DNA from: Streptomyces uncialis
Lineage (GTDB): Bacteria > Actinomycetota > Actinomycetes > Streptomycetales > Streptomycetaceae
Length of the DNA: 64,000 nt
Reading direction: 5' to 3'
NCBI RefSeq assembly: GCF_001905345.1
Contig: NZ_LFBV01000004.1
Span: forward strand, 124,001-188,000
Every line of letters begins with the position of its first letter. The stretch's first letter is position 1. The position numbers and the translations under genes were made by a program. This document shows positions 1-9,027 of the stretch, one piece after another. A model generated the notes under the pieces. That model did no database searches and had not been told where the DNA came from. It saw nothing but the letters and a program-made list of their open reading frames with translations.

Positions 1-1186
1 TGTGGATCTTGCCCCAGTGGGGGCGGCCCCCATGGGCCGTGAAGACACGTTCCGCGGCGGTGAAGTACGCCTGGTAGGGGGTGCCCCGGTACATATGGAC
101 GGCGATGTACGCGGTGTCCCGCGCGGACGCCGTGGACAGCGGGATGTCGTCGGCGGGCGCGGTACGCACCTCCACCGGGAAGCTCACCCGCAGCCCGGAC
201 CGCTCGACCATGGTCCGCAGTTCGAGCAGCGCGCTCACCAGCGCCTCGCGGGGGACGGCGTACTCCATCTCCATGAAGCGCACCCGGCGCGGGCTGGTGA
301 AGACCTTGTACGGGATGTCCGTGTAGGTGCGGGCCGACAGGGCGCGGCTGGAGACCTTCGCGATGGCCGGTATCGCGGCGGGTATCACGCGTCCCACGCT
401 GTTGACGGCCTGGAAGAGGCCGTTGGAGAGCAGCTCGTCCTCGATCCAGCCGCTCACCGGCGGGACCGGCCGGGCGGGACCCGCGCTGCGGTTGTTGCGC
501 TTGGTGCTGCAATTCGCGGTGTGCGGGAACCAGTAGAACTCGAAGTGCTCGTTCTCCGCGACCAGCGCGTCGAAGTCGGAGGTGACCCGGTCGAAGGACA
601 TCGGCTCCTCCCGCGCGGTGAGCAGGAAGACCGGCTCCACCGCGAACGTGATCGCCGTGATCACCCCGAGCGCGCCCAGTCCGATCCGGGCGGCGGCGAA
701 GACCTCCGGGTTCTCCTGCTCGGAACAGGTGAGCACCGACCCGTCGGCGGTGACCAGTTCGATGCCGCGGATCAGGGCGGACGTCGACGCGGAGTCCCGG
801 CCGGTGCCGTGGGTGCCGGTGCTGGTGGCGCCCGCGACGGTCTGCACCATGATGTCGCCCATGTTCGTGAGCGAGAGCCCCTCGCGCGCGAGGGCGAGGT
901 TCAGGCGGGCCAGCGGGGTGCCCGCCTCCACGGTGACCGTCATCGCGGCGCGGTCGATCCGGCGGATCCCCGTGAGCAGACGGGGACGGATCAGCAGTCC
1001 GTCCGTGACGGCGGCCGCCGTGAACGAGTGCCCCGTACCGACGGCCTTGATCCGCAGACCGTCCTCGGCGGCCTCGCGTACGGCGTCGGCGAGTTCGTCC
1101 ACCGAGGCGGGAGTGACCTCCCGCGCCGGTCGGGCCGTGACGTTCCCGGCCCAGTTACGCCACGCGCCGCTCTTCCCGTTCGCCAT
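1..1186 (-). CDS. D-arabinono/L-gulono-1,4-lactone oxidase family FAD enzyme (3' end beyond window)
   Basis: FAD-dependent oxidase of the sugar-1,4-lactone oxidase (ALO) family, which oxidises an aldonolactone at C2. The FAD-binding loop VGTGHSF is near residues 49-55, where family members often bind FAD through the His. The typical C-terminal HWGK motif is at residues 390-393, so only a few residues lie outside the window. ATG at 1186 follows GGAGGGG by about nine bases. The start overlaps the 3' end of the upstream MFS gene by 32 bp, so the two are probably co-transcribed. The physiological substrate cannot be read from the sequence. Confidence 0.88.
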   Translation of the reverse strand, partial: MANGKSGAWRNWAGNVTARPAREVTPASVDELADAVREAAEDGLRIKAVGTGHSFTAAAVTDGLLIRPRLLTGIRRIDRAAMTVTVEAGTPLARLNLALAREGLSLTNMGDIMVQTVAGATSTGTHGTGRDSASTSALIRGIELVTADGSVLTCSEQENPEVFAAARIGLGALGVITAITFAVEPVFLLTAREEPMSFDRVTSDFDALVAENEHFEFYWFPHTANCSTKRNNRSAGPARPVPPVSGWIEDELLSNGLFQAVNSVGRVIPAAIPAIAKVSSRALSARTYTDIPYKVFTSPRRVRFMEMEYAVPREALVSALLELRTMVERSGLRVSFPVEVRTAPADDIPLSTASARDTAYIAVHMYRGTPYQAYFTAAERVFTAHGGRPHWGKIH

Positions 1187-2390
1187 CTCCGAGGGCCCCT
1201 CCCCGCTGTGGAGCCGGCTGCTTCAGCCGGCGGTATCCCAGGAACCCGACGATCACCACGACGGCACCGGAGATCCCCGGCACCACGTACCCGGCCTCGG
1301 CGCCCCGCGCGTCGATCACCCAGCCCGACGCCGACGAGCCGAGCGCGATACCGACCGCGAGCCCCGTGCTGACCCAGGTCATGCCCTCGGTCAGCTTGGC
1401 GCGCGGCACGTGCTGTTCGACCAGGGCCATCGTCGTGATCATCGTCGGAGCTATCGCCAGCCCCGCGACGAACAGCGCCACGGCCAGGACCGGCAGGTTC
1501 CCTACCAGTTGAAGCGGGATCATACTCACGCCCATGGCACACACACCCAGCAGCCATCTGCGCGAAGGGTCGCCGGTGAAGCGCACCAGACCGAACAGGA
1601 CCCCGGCGAGACAGGAACCGGCGGCGTACAGCGCGAGCACGACACTCGCCAGCGCCTTGTGGCCCTCCTCGTCCGCGTAGGCCACGGTCACCACGTCCAC
1701 GGCCCCGAAGATGGCCCCGGTGCCCACGAACGTCGCCACCAGTACCTGGAGCCCGGGGGAGCGCATCGCGGAGCCCTTGGTGTGGTGCTCGCGGGACTGG
1801 GGGACCGGCTCGGTGGCCCGCAGCGAGGTGAGCCAGAAGACGCCCACCGCGAGGAACACGGCCGCGAGCAGCGGGCCCGCCTCCGGGAACCACACCGTGG
1901 AGAGCCCGATGGAGATGATCGGGCCGAAGATGAAGCACGCCTCGTCGATCACCGACTCCAGGGAGTAGGCGGTGTGCAGCTGCGGGGTGTCGCGGTACAG
2001 CACCGCCCACCGCGCGCGGGTCATCGAGCCGATGCTCGGGGTGAAGCCGATCAGTGCCGAGAACGCGAAGAGCGTCCAGTCCGGCAGCGACATCGACGCC
2101 GACAGCAGCAGCCCCGTGGCGGCCACCAGGGTCACCAGCGTCGCCGGACGCAGCACCCGCCGCTGACCGTGCCGGTCGACGAGCCGGGAGACCTGCGGAC
2201 CGATCACGGCCGCCGACAGCGCGATGGTGGCGGACAGGGCGCCCGCGAGGCCGTAGCGGCCGGTGAGCTGGGAGACCATCGTCACCACGCCGATGCCCAT
2301 CATCGACAGCGGCAGCCGCCCGATGAAGCCCGCGGCCGAGAAGGCCTTGGTGCCGGGGCTGGCGAAGATCACGCGATACGGGCTGGGCAC
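1155..2390 (-). CDS. MFS transporter
   Basis: Integral membrane protein of the major facilitator superfamily, about 411 residues with roughly twelve hydrophobic segments. The loop after the second segment carries the MFS signature-like RLVDRHGQRR. I prefer GTG at 2390 (VPSPYRVIFASPG) because GGAG sits seven bases upstream. An in-frame ATG at 2432 would add 14 residues but lacks a good ribosome site. The gene overlaps the lactone oxidase downstream and is divergent from ferrochelatase. Substrate is unknown; drug or small-metabolite export is the usual guess for this subfamily. Confidence 0.85.
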   Translation of the reverse strand: MPSPYRVIFASPGTKAFSAAGFIGRLPLSMMGIGVVTMVSQLTGRYGLAGALSATIALSAAVIGPQVSRLVDRHGQRRVLRPATLVTLVAATGLLLSASMSLPDWTLFAFSALIGFTPSIGSMTRARWAVLYRDTPQLHTAYSLESVIDEACFIFGPIISIGLSTVWFPEAGPLLAAVFLAVGVFWLTSLRATEPVPQSREHHTKGSAMRSPGLQVLVATFVGTGAIFGAVDVVTVAYADEEGHKALASVVLALYAAGSCLAGVLFGLVRFTGDPSRRWLLGVCAMGVSMIPLQLVGNLPVLAVALFVAGLAIAPTMITTMALVEQHVPRAKLTEGMTWVSTGLAVGIALGSSASGWVIDARGAEAGYVVPGISGAVVVIVGFLGYRRLKQPAPQRGGALGDGEREERRVA

Positions 2391-2600
2391 GGCACGCTCC
2401 GTTGCGGGCCCGCGACGGAGCCGGTCAGGCATATGGATGGCATATACAGCTTACGTGGCGGCCCGACCGCCCACGGCACCGCGTGGACGGGCGCACCACA
2501 GCGCGGACGGGCGGCCACGAACCGGCCGCACCCCGGGGACGGACACCTCACGCGTATGGCCGTTTCGGTCCTCCCGGTACGGAGTGGCAGGATCGAAGAC
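2391..2600. promoter_or_regulatory. Divergent MFS / hemH promoter region
   Basis: About 210 bp between the two divergent starts. A short AT-rich patch near 2431-2452 (ATATGGATGGCATATACAG) stands out in GC-rich DNA. On the minus strand it offers a -10-like TATATG for the MFS gene. This is inference from composition only. Confidence 0.35.
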
Positions 2601-3773
2601 ATGCCCGACACGCTCGATCCCACACCGTACGACGCCCTGCTGCTGCTGTCCTTCGGCGGTCCCGAGGGCCCCGACGACGTGGTCCCGTTCCTGGAGAACG
2701 TGACCCGGGGCCGCGGCATCCCGAAGGAGCGGCTGAAGGAGGTGGGGCAGCACTACTTCCTGTTCGGCGGCGTCAGCCCGATCAACGACCAGAACCGCGA
2801 ACTGCTCGGCGCCCTGCGCGAAGACTTCGCCGACCACGGCCTGGACCTCCCCGTGTACTGGGGCAACCGCAACTGGGCGCCGTATCTGACGGACACCCTC
2901 CGCGAGCTGGTCCAGGACGGCCGCCGGCGTGTGCTGGTCCTGGCGACCAGCGCCTACGCCTCGTACTCCGGCTGCCGCCAGTACCGCGAGGACCTGGCGG
3001 GCGCCCTGGCGACCCTGGCCGACGAGGGCCTTCCGCTGCCGGGCGTCGACAAGCTGCGGCACTACTTCAACCACCCCGGCTTCGTACGGCCCATGATCGA
3101 CGGAGTCCTCGCGGCCCTCGACGACCTGCCCGCGGACGTGCGCGCGGGCGCCCGGCTCGCCTTCACCACCCACTCCATCCCGGACGCCTCGGCCGACACC
3201 TCGGGGCCGGTGGGGGAGCACGGCGACGGCGGGGCCTATGTGGCCCAGCACCTCGACGTGGCCCGGCTGATCGCCGACGCCGTGCGCGAGCGCACCGGGG
3301 TGGACCATCCCTGGAGCCTCGTGTACCAGTCACGCTCCGGCGCCCCGCACATCCCCTGGCTGGAACCGGACATCTGCGACCACCTGGAGGAGCTGCACGC
3401 CGCCGGGGCGCCCGCGGCGGTGATGGTCCCCATCGGGTTCGTCTCGGACCATATGGAGGTCCTCTACGACCTCGACACCGAGGCCACCGCCAAGGCCGCC
3501 GAACTGGGCCTGCCGGTCCGCCGCTCGGCCACCGTCGGCGCCGACCCCCGGTTCGTCGCCGGGGTCCGGGAGCTGGTGCTGGAGCGGGCCGCGACGGAGC
3601 GCGGCCGGCCGGTGGAGCGCTGCGCCCTCGGCGCCCTGGGACCCAGCCACGACCTGTGCCCCGTCGGCTGCTGTCCGGCGCGGGCCCCCAAGGCGGCGGC
3701 GGCCGGCGCCGACAGCCCCTACGACCAGCGGCGGGGCGAGGGCCGGGGCCGCGAGAAGGAGACGACACCGTGA
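2601..3773 (+). CDS. hemH: Ferrochelatase (coproporphyrin type)
   Basis: Inserts Fe2+ into a porphyrin. Actinobacterial members act on coproporphyrin III in the coproporphyrin-dependent haem route (CpfC). The protein has 390 residues: LLLSFGGPEGPDDV at the N-terminus, GVSPIND at 57-63, catalytic His in THSIPDASADTSG (His191), and GFVSDHMEVLYDLD. Actinobacterial enzymes carry a [2Fe-2S] cluster. Here Cys125 (YSGCRQY) and a Cys-rich tail (Cys341, 353, 357, 358) could supply ligands. A basic tail of about 30 residues follows. The stop overlaps the next start (GTGA), indicating translational coupling. Confidence 0.95.
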   Translation: MPDTLDPTPYDALLLLSFGGPEGPDDVVPFLENVTRGRGIPKERLKEVGQHYFLFGGVSPINDQNRELLGALREDFADHGLDLPVYWGNRNWAPYLTDTLRELVQDGRRRVLVLATSAYASYSGCRQYREDLAGALATLADEGLPLPGVDKLRHYFNHPGFVRPMIDGVLAALDDLPADVRAGARLAFTTHSIPDASADTSGPVGEHGDGGAYVAQHLDVARLIADAVRERTGVDHPWSLVYQSRSGAPHIPWLEPDICDHLEELHAAGAPAAVMVPIGFVSDHMEVLYDLDTEATAKAAELGLPVRRSATVGADPRFVAGVRELVLERAATERGRPVERCALGALGPSHDLCPVGCCPARAPKAAAAGADSPYDQRRGEGRGREKETTP

Positions 3774-4588
3774 ACGAGCGCGTACGAGCCACCGACGAGC
3801 TGACGGCCGAGCTGCTGGACGTGGCCCTGGAGGCCGCCCGCCTCGCGGGTGACCTGCTGCGGGACACCCGGCCCGCCGATCTGGGGGTGGCCGCGACCAA
3901 GACCAGCGCCGTCGACGTCGTCACCGAGATGGATCTCGCCTCCGAGAAGCTGATCACCGGGCTGCTGGCCGAGCGCAGGCCGGACGACGGCGTGCTCGGG
4001 GAGGAGGGCGCCGACCGTACGGGCACCTCCGGCGTGCAGTGGGTGATCGACCCGCTCGACGGCACCGTGAACTATCTGTACGGGCTGCCCAGCTGGTCGG
4101 TGTCCATCGCCGCCCGCAAGGACGGCGAGACCCTGGTGGGGGTGGTCCGGGCCCCGATGCGCGGCGAGACCTGCCGGGCGGTCCTCGGCGGCGGGGCCTT
4201 CGTCAACGACGAGCCCGCGCGTACCCGCCCCGCACCCCCGTTCGAGAGGGCCCTGGTGGGCACGGGTTTCGGCTATCTCGCCGAGCGGCGCGAACAGCAG
4301 GCCGAGGTGGTGCGCCGGCTCATTCCGAAGGTGCGGGACATCCGCCGCGGCGGATCGGCCGCGATCGACCTCTGCGACGTGGCGACGGGACGACTCGACG
4401 CCTACTACGAGCGCGGTCTGAACCCGTGGGACCTGGCGGCGGGCGATCTGATCGCGCGGGAGGCGGGCGCCCTGACCGGTGGCCGTCCCGGTGAGCCCCC
4501 GTCCGGTGACCTGGTGGTCGCGGCCCCGGCCGGTCTCTTCGCACTCCTCCAGACCCGACTGGACGAGCTGGGCGCCTGGCACGACTGA
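3770..4588 (+). CDS. suhB: Inositol monophosphatase family protein
   Basis: Mg2+-dependent phosphatase fold, 272 residues, acting on inositol-1-phosphate or a related sugar phosphate. Metal-binding motifs are present: GEEG (77-80), DPLDGTVNY (94-102) and the C-terminal WDLAAGDLIAREAGA. GTG at 3770 overlaps the ferrochelatase stop. The gene matches the position of mycobacterial Rv2701c (suhB) near dut and ceoBC. Substrate is not certain; 3'-phosphoadenosine phosphatase-type activity would use the same motifs. Confidence 0.92.
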   Translation: MNERVRATDELTAELLDVALEAARLAGDLLRDTRPADLGVAATKTSAVDVVTEMDLASEKLITGLLAERRPDDGVLGEEGADRTGTSGVQWVIDPLDGTVNYLYGLPSWSVSIAARKDGETLVGVVRAPMRGETCRAVLGGGAFVNDEPARTRPAPPFERALVGTGFGYLAERREQQAEVVRRLIPKVRDIRRGGSAAIDLCDVATGRLDAYYERGLNPWDLAAGDLIAREAGALTGGRPGEPPSGDLVVAAPAGLFALLQTRLDELGAWHD

Positions 4589-4690
4589 CCGGGACCCCCT
4601 CCCGGGCCCCCCATGGGCCTGTACGGCGCGTACAGGCTGTACGGGCCGGGAAGGCACCCGCATGGCCCCGGCAGGGCCGCACGAACGGAG

Positions 4691-4718
4691 CAGGGCCCGG
4701 CGAAGCCGCCGGGCCCTG
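4691..4718. terminator. Bidirectional hairpin terminator
   Basis: A perfect 12-bp stem (CAGGGCCCGGCG) with a four-base loop lies between the convergent suhB and small-protein genes. There is no U-tract, which is usual for Streptomyces. Confidence 0.8.
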
Positions 4719-4852
4719 CGTCTCACGTGTGCTGTGTCCGCCGTCCCCGGAGACCGTCCAGGGTTCTCCCGTGGCGCGGACGCAGGTACGGCCGCCGGCC
4801 GTGTGCCTGCTCCCATGGGCACCGCCGGGCGGACGGCTCCCACGGTGGTGGC

Positions 4853-5032
4853 TCAGACTCGCGCGCCGCCGAGTTCGACCTGGACGCCGTGCTCGGCGGC
4901 CAGACGGCGGAGATCGTCCAGCTCGGACTGCTCCACCTCGACAAGGAATTCGTCGCCGGTCTCGCGGGCCCGGGTCAGGTCGGACTCGGTCGCCCTTATG
5001 CGCTGCACGAGTCCTGCGGTGAATGCGTCCAT
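4853..5032 (-). CDS. Small conserved-looking protein, 59 aa
   Basis: A 59-residue acidic, helical protein (MDAFTAGLVQRIRATESDL...) with no Cys and no membrane segment. ATG at 5032 has GAGGGG about six to ten bases upstream. The longer reading to 5131 has no ribosome site. It lies convergently with suhB and divergently from cutR. Heptad-like spacing of hydrophobics suggests a short helical hairpin. No function is recognised. Confidence 0.68.
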   Translation of the reverse strand: MDAFTAGLVQRIRATESDLTRARETGDEFLVEVEQSELDDLRRLAAEHGVQVELGGARV

Positions 5033-5363
5033 GGTTGCGCCCCCTCGTCCTGGGTCGTGGGTCGATGGCACGGGGGTGTGCCCTGGGAAGGGGCGATCAC
5101 GACTGTCGCAGCTCTGCGGAAAGCTGTTCATGGCGTGCCATATGCACAGTGTGATCGCGGGTGTGTGGTCGTCCTCCCCCCACGCTCTTCCACGGAAACC
5201 TGAACCCCGCGAGAAAATCCCCCATTCCCGGGCCCTTCCACAGGCCGTTCCCGCCTTACAGCCGGTTTATGACCGAAAGAGGCAGGATGGAGCCCCACCC
5301 CACGATTTTCATGTCGCCCGTCCGCGCCCGCGAGCGCGCGGGCGCCTAAGGAAGGACTACGAC
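5033..5363. other. Gene-free region upstream of cutR
   Basis: 331 bp between divergent genes, so it must hold the cutR promoter and the small-gene promoter. It contains short dyads (ATGGCGTGCCAT near 5131-5142) and AT-richer DNA at 5255-5320, including TTATGACCGAAAGAG upstream of cutR. No ORF has a credible start. Ribosome site AAGGAAGGA precedes cutR. Confidence 0.5.
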
Positions 5364-6017
5364 GTGCGCGTACTCGTCGTCGAGGACGAGCAGCTTCTCG
5401 CCGATGCGGTGGCCACCGGGCTGCGCCGGGAGGCCATGGCCGTCGACGTCGTCTACGACGGCGCCGCGGCCCTGGAGCGGATCGGTGTGAACGACTACGA
5501 CGTCGTCGTCCTCGACCGCGACCTCCCGCTCGTCCACGGTGACGACGTCTGCCGCAGGATCGTCGAGCTCGGCATGCCGACCCGGGTCCTGATGCTCACC
5601 GCCTCCGGCGATGTGAGCGACCGGGTCGAGGGGCTGGAGATCGGCGCCGACGACTATCTGCCCAAGCCGTTCGCCTTCAGCGAGCTGATCGCGCGGGTAC
5701 GCGCGCTCGGACGGCGCACCAGTGTGCCGCTGCCGCCCGTCCTGGAGCGCGCGGGCATCAAGCTGGACCCCAACCGCCGCGAGGTCTTCCGCGACGGCAA
5801 GGAGGTGCAGCTCGCCCCCAAGGAGTTCGCCGTCCTGGAGGTCCTGCTGCGCAGCGAGGGCGCGGTCGTCTCGGCGGAGCAGCTGCTGGAGAAGGCGTGG
5901 GACGAGAACACCGACCCGTTCACCAATGTCGTCCGGGTCACCGTGATGACGCTGCGCCGCAAGCTCGGTGAGCCCGCCGTGATCATCACCGTCCCCGGCT
6001 CCGGCTACCGGATCTGA
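5364..6017 (+). CDS. cutR: Two-component response regulator CutR
   Basis: OmpR/PhoB-family DNA-binding regulator of 217 residues. The receiver domain (1-115) has phospho-acceptor Asp51 (VVVLDRDLP) and Lys101 (DDYLPKPF). A winged-helix output domain (about 125-217) contains VVSAEQLLEKAWDENTDPF and ends VPGSGYRI. The sequence is essentially what I remember for CutR of S. lividans/coelicolor. GTG at 5364 follows AAGGAAGGA. It is followed after four bases by cutS, so it is one operon. CutRS was first linked to copper phenotypes and later to secretion and envelope stress. Confidence 0.95.
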   Translation: MRVLVVEDEQLLADAVATGLRREAMAVDVVYDGAAALERIGVNDYDVVVLDRDLPLVHGDDVCRRIVELGMPTRVLMLTASGDVSDRVEGLEIGADDYLPKPFAFSELIARVRALGRRTSVPLPPVLERAGIKLDPNRREVFRDGKEVQLAPKEFAVLEVLLRSEGAVVSAEQLLEKAWDENTDPFTNVVRVTVMTLRRKLGEPAVIITVPGSGYRI

Positions 6018-6021
6018 GCAC

Positions 6022-7266
6022 ATGGCCGCTACACCGCCGCCGCCCACGGCGCCCCCGAAACCCACCTGGGACCCGGCACGTCCCGAGCCGCCCTTCCCCT
6101 GGCTGCGCCCGACCATCCGGATACGGCTCACGCTGCTGTACGGCGGCATGTTCCTGATCGCGGGCATCCTGCTGCTGTCGATCATCTACCTGCTGGCGGC
6201 CCAGGCCATCGGGGTCGGCAACAAGATGCCGTTCACGATCGTCTCCGGCGAGCTCCAGGTCTCCAGCCAGAGCTGTCCCGACCTCGCCGACACCCCGCGC
6301 ACCCAGGACGCGATCAACGACGCCCTGGCGCAGTGTTTGAACCACCGCCGTCAGCAGGCCCTGGACGAACTCCTCAGCCGTTCCCTGATGGCACTTCTCG
6401 GCCTCAGCGTCATCGCCTTCGCCTTCGGGTACGCGATGGCCGGCCGGGTCCTGTCGCCGCTCGGCCGCATCACGCGCACCGCGCGCCAGGTGGCCGGTTC
6501 CGATCTGACCCGGCGGATCGAGCTCGACGGCCCGGACGACGAGCTCAAGGAGCTCGCGGACACCTTCGACGACATGCTGGAGCGCCTTCAGCGGGCCTTC
6601 ACGGCCCAGCAGCGCTTCGTCGGCAATGCCTCCCACGAACTGCGCACGCCCCTCGCGATCAACCGCACCCTGCTGGAGGTCCATCTCTCCGACCCCGAGG
6701 CGCCGCCCGAGCTGCACCAGCTCGGCAAGACGCTGCTGGCCACCAACGAGCGCAGTGAGCAGCTGGTGGAGGGTTTGCTGCTGCTCGCCCGCAGTGACAA
6801 CCAGATCGTGGAGCGCAAGCCGGTGGACCTCGCCGAGGTCGCCTCCCGCGCCATCGACCAGGCGCACGGCGAGGCCCAGCAGAAGGGCGTGGAGATCCGC
6901 GGGGAGCGCGCGCCCGCGGTGGTCCAGGGCAACGGCGTGCTGCTGGAGCGCATCGCGCTGAACCTCGTGCAGAACGCCGTCCGCTACAACGTCCCCGAGG
7001 ACGGCTGGGTCGAGGTGACCACGGAGGTCCAGCACGGACAGGCGGTCCTCGTGGTGTCGAACACCGGCCCGGTGGTCCCCGCGTACGAGATCGACAACCT
7101 TTTCGAGCCATTCCGCAGACTGCGTACCGAGCGGACCAACAGCGACAAGGGTGTGGGTCTCGGTCTTTCCATCGCCAGGTCGGTGGCCCGGGCGCATCGC
7201 GGCCGTATCATCGCGGAGCCGCGGGAAGGGGGAGGGCTCGTGATGCGTGTCACGCTCCCGATCTGA
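6022..7266 (+). CDS. cutS: Sensor histidine kinase CutS
   Basis: Membrane sensor kinase, 414 residues. It has a Pro-rich cytoplasmic N-terminus, TM1 (about 36-62), a short extracytoplasmic loop, TM2 (about 121-141), HAMP, a HisKA with phospho-acceptor His205 (NASHELRTP) and a HATPase domain (NLVQNAVRYN, then GVGLGLSIA). The sensor loop has exactly two Cys, Cys85 and Cys105, 20 residues apart, able to form a disulfide. The partner is the adjacent CutR. Confidence 0.95.
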   Translation: MAATPPPPTAPPKPTWDPARPEPPFPWLRPTIRIRLTLLYGGMFLIAGILLLSIIYLLAAQAIGVGNKMPFTIVSGELQVSSQSCPDLADTPRTQDAINDALAQCLNHRRQQALDELLSRSLMALLGLSVIAFAFGYAMAGRVLSPLGRITRTARQVAGSDLTRRIELDGPDDELKELADTFDDMLERLQRAFTAQQRFVGNASHELRTPLAINRTLLEVHLSDPEAPPELHQLGKTLLATNERSEQLVEGLLLLARSDNQIVERKPVDLAEVASRAIDQAHGEAQQKGVEIRGERAPAVVQGNGVLLERIALNLVQNAVRYNVPEDGWVEVTTEVQHGQAVLVVSNTGPVVPAYEIDNLFEPFRRLRTERTNSDKGVGLGLSIARSVARAHRGRIIAEPREGGGLVMRVTLPI

Positions 7267-7340
7267 CACACTGCCCTCCGACACGCAGGGGATGTTCGCT
7301 TTACGCGGAATTTTCGGGACCTGTTCCCGGGAAATCCGTG

Positions 7341-7354
7341 TGTGATCGATCACA
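7341..7354. promoter_or_regulatory. 14-bp perfect palindrome TGTGATCGATCACA
   Basis: Self-complementary over 14 bases. The half-site TGTGA/TCACA resembles CRP/FNR sites but with N4 rather than N6 spacing. Eleven of its bases recur upstream of kdpD (12564-12574). Confidence 0.5.
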
Positions 7355-7565
7355 AGAGCGAGAATCCCGTTTTCTACTCTCCGTGATCGGTAAAGCCGCT
7401 GACGGGCCTGGAAAGTCCGGGTTTTCAGGGGTCCTGATCACGGGAAGTACACGGGGTGGCGCCCGTGAGGTGCGCCATCAGGACCGGATAGGGTCCCGAT
7501 CGCCATCCACGCGGATCACCCCAGGGGGGTCCGTTCGGGTGTCGATTGAGTAACAGACCTTGATG

Positions 7566-7586
7566 TGAGGCAAAATCTCCGCCTCA
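7566..7586. promoter_or_regulatory. Inverted repeat TGAGGC-N9-GCCTCA
   Basis: Six-base perfect arms flanking AAAATCTCC, about 75 bp upstream of the DUF4193 gene. It is operator-like; function is inferred. Confidence 0.35.
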
Positions 7587-7661
7587 GGTCGGGCACAAGT
7601 CCGGCCTCTCACGCGTTACGTGCGCTGAGACACCCGCAGACACCCAGAGGGGGAGAGCGAT

Positions 7662-7958
7662 ATGGCAACGGATTACGACACCCCACGCAAGACCGATGAC
7701 GATCTCAACGAGGACAGCCTCGAAGAGCTGAAGTCCCGGCGCAACGACAAGTCGGCGTCGACCGTCGATGTCGACGAGTTCGAGGCCGCGGAAGGATTGG
7801 AGCTCCCGGGAGCAGACCTCTCGAACGAGGAGCTGGCCGTCAGGGTCATGCCCAAGCAGGCGGACGAGTTCACCTGCATGAGCTGCTTCCTGGTCCACCA
7901 CCGCAGTCAGCTGGCCAGGGAGAAGAACGGCCAGCCCATCTGCCGCGACTGCGACTGA
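7662..7958 (+). CDS. DUF4193 family protein (zinc-ribbon-like)
   Basis: Small acidic protein of 98 residues, typical of actinobacterial DUF4193. A disordered charged N-terminal half is followed by a C-terminal pair of CxxC motifs (Cys72/75 in CMSC and Cys94/97 in CRDC) that should bind Zn2+. The ribosome site is strong (GGGGGAGAG). It sits next to suhB and dut as in mycobacteria (Rv2699c). Function unknown. Confidence 0.9.
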   Translation: MATDYDTPRKTDDDLNEDSLEELKSRRNDKSASTVDVDEFEAAEGLELPGADLSNEELAVRVMPKQADEFTCMSCFLVHHRSQLAREKNGQPICRDCD

Positions 7959-7971
7959 GGAGGGGTCGGCC

Positions 7972-8964
7972 GTGACTGGCTCGACCCCACCCCGGAAGCG
8001 CCGCTTCCTGAAGCGGGGAGCGGACACAGGACCGTCCGACGGCGCGCGTGACCACGAGCGGGGCCACCCGGCCTCGCTCGAAGCGCGCGACGATCGGGAC
8101 GGTTCCCCGGGGCAGGCAGGGGTCATACGAGGGGCGGACGCAGAACAGTCCGGAACGGCGGCATGGGCGGACGCCCTGCTGGCCGCCGGGGCGGTTGTGC
8201 CGTCCGACCCGCACAGCGGGCCGCCAGGGCCCGCCAAGGGCCGCGTGGCGGCCGTCCGGGACGGCGTACGCGACGGCGTCCGCAAGAGCGGCAGCCGGGC
8301 CAAGGCGGGCCTGGCGTTCCTCGCCGACCGGATCATCGAGAACGCACCACGGGTACCCGTCCGCGATCTTGAGACCTTGCGCGCCCAGTTCCCCGGCCTC
8401 ACGCCGGAGCAGCTGGCCGACAAGCTCGTCTCCGGCGCGGCGAACGCCACCTCGACGGTCGGTGCCGGGGTCGGCGCCGCCGCGATGATGCCCGTCCCGC
8501 CCGCCATGCCCGCGGAGATGGCCGCCGAGATCACCGGCGTCGCCGCGATCGAACTGAAACTCATCGCCGAGCTGTACGAGGTGTACGGCCGGCGCCCGCC
8601 CGGTGGCGTCAAGGAACGCACCACCGTGTACCTCGCCACCTGGTCGCAGGAGCGGGGCATCGACGTGACCAAGCCGTCGACGGTCAACGCCGCTCTCGGC
8701 GTGCACATGAAACGCGAGCTGCGTCAGCAGATCATGAAGCGGATGGTGCGCAATCTGCCGAACCTGATGCCGTTCATGGTCGGCGCGGCCGTCGGTGCCG
8801 TGATGAACCGGCGGGACACCAGGAAGCTCGCCACCCGTATCCGGGCCGATCTGCGCAAACAGCAGATCCCGTGGAGAGAGCTGACCGACCTGCCGCGGCT
8901 GCCCGCGCGCGGGCGGCGGGGCGAGCTGGAGGACGACCCGGGCCGCCGCGAGATCGAGGGCTGA
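7972..8964 (+). CDS. Conserved hypothetical protein, 330 aa
   Basis: Unrecognised protein encoded 13 bp after the DUF4193 gene, with GTG at 7972 preceded by GAGGAGG. The N-terminus is basic and low-complexity. The middle has an Ala/Gly-rich hydrophobic stretch (about 160-190, MMPVPPAMPAEMAAEI). The C-terminal third has NLPNLMPFMVGAAVGAVMN, a possible membrane-associated helix, then a basic tail. It may be a peripheral membrane protein. Likely co-transcribed with the DUF4193 gene. Confidence 0.82.
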   Translation: MTGSTPPRKRRFLKRGADTGPSDGARDHERGHPASLEARDDRDGSPGQAGVIRGADAEQSGTAAWADALLAAGAVVPSDPHSGPPGPAKGRVAAVRDGVRDGVRKSGSRAKAGLAFLADRIIENAPRVPVRDLETLRAQFPGLTPEQLADKLVSGAANATSTVGAGVGAAAMMPVPPAMPAEMAAEITGVAAIELKLIAELYEVYGRRPPGGVKERTTVYLATWSQERGIDVTKPSTVNAALGVHMKRELRQQIMKRMVRNLPNLMPFMVGAAVGAVMNRRDTRKLATRIRADLRKQQIPWRELTDLPRLPARGRRGELEDDPGRREIEG

Positions 8965-8983
8965 GCCCCGCGGGAGCGGGCGC

Positions 8984-9006
8984 CCGGGGTCCGGACAGGA
9001 CCCCGG
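8984..9006. terminator. Hairpin terminator between convergent genes
   Basis: Nine-bp perfect stem CCGGGGTCC / GGACCCCGG with loop GGACA, between the 330-aa gene and the DUF3093 gene. Confidence 0.72.
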
Positions 9007-9027
9007 ACCGGCTGACGGGGTACGGGA

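Larger units (their letters stand above)
7267..7661. other. Gene-free region upstream of the DUF4193 gene
   Basis: 395 bp without a supported ORF. It holds two inverted repeats listed separately (7341-7354 and 7566-7586) and AT-richer stretches at 7295-7385. It presumably carries the promoter for the DUF4193 gene. Ribosome site GGGGGAGAG precedes ATG 7662. Confidence 0.5.
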
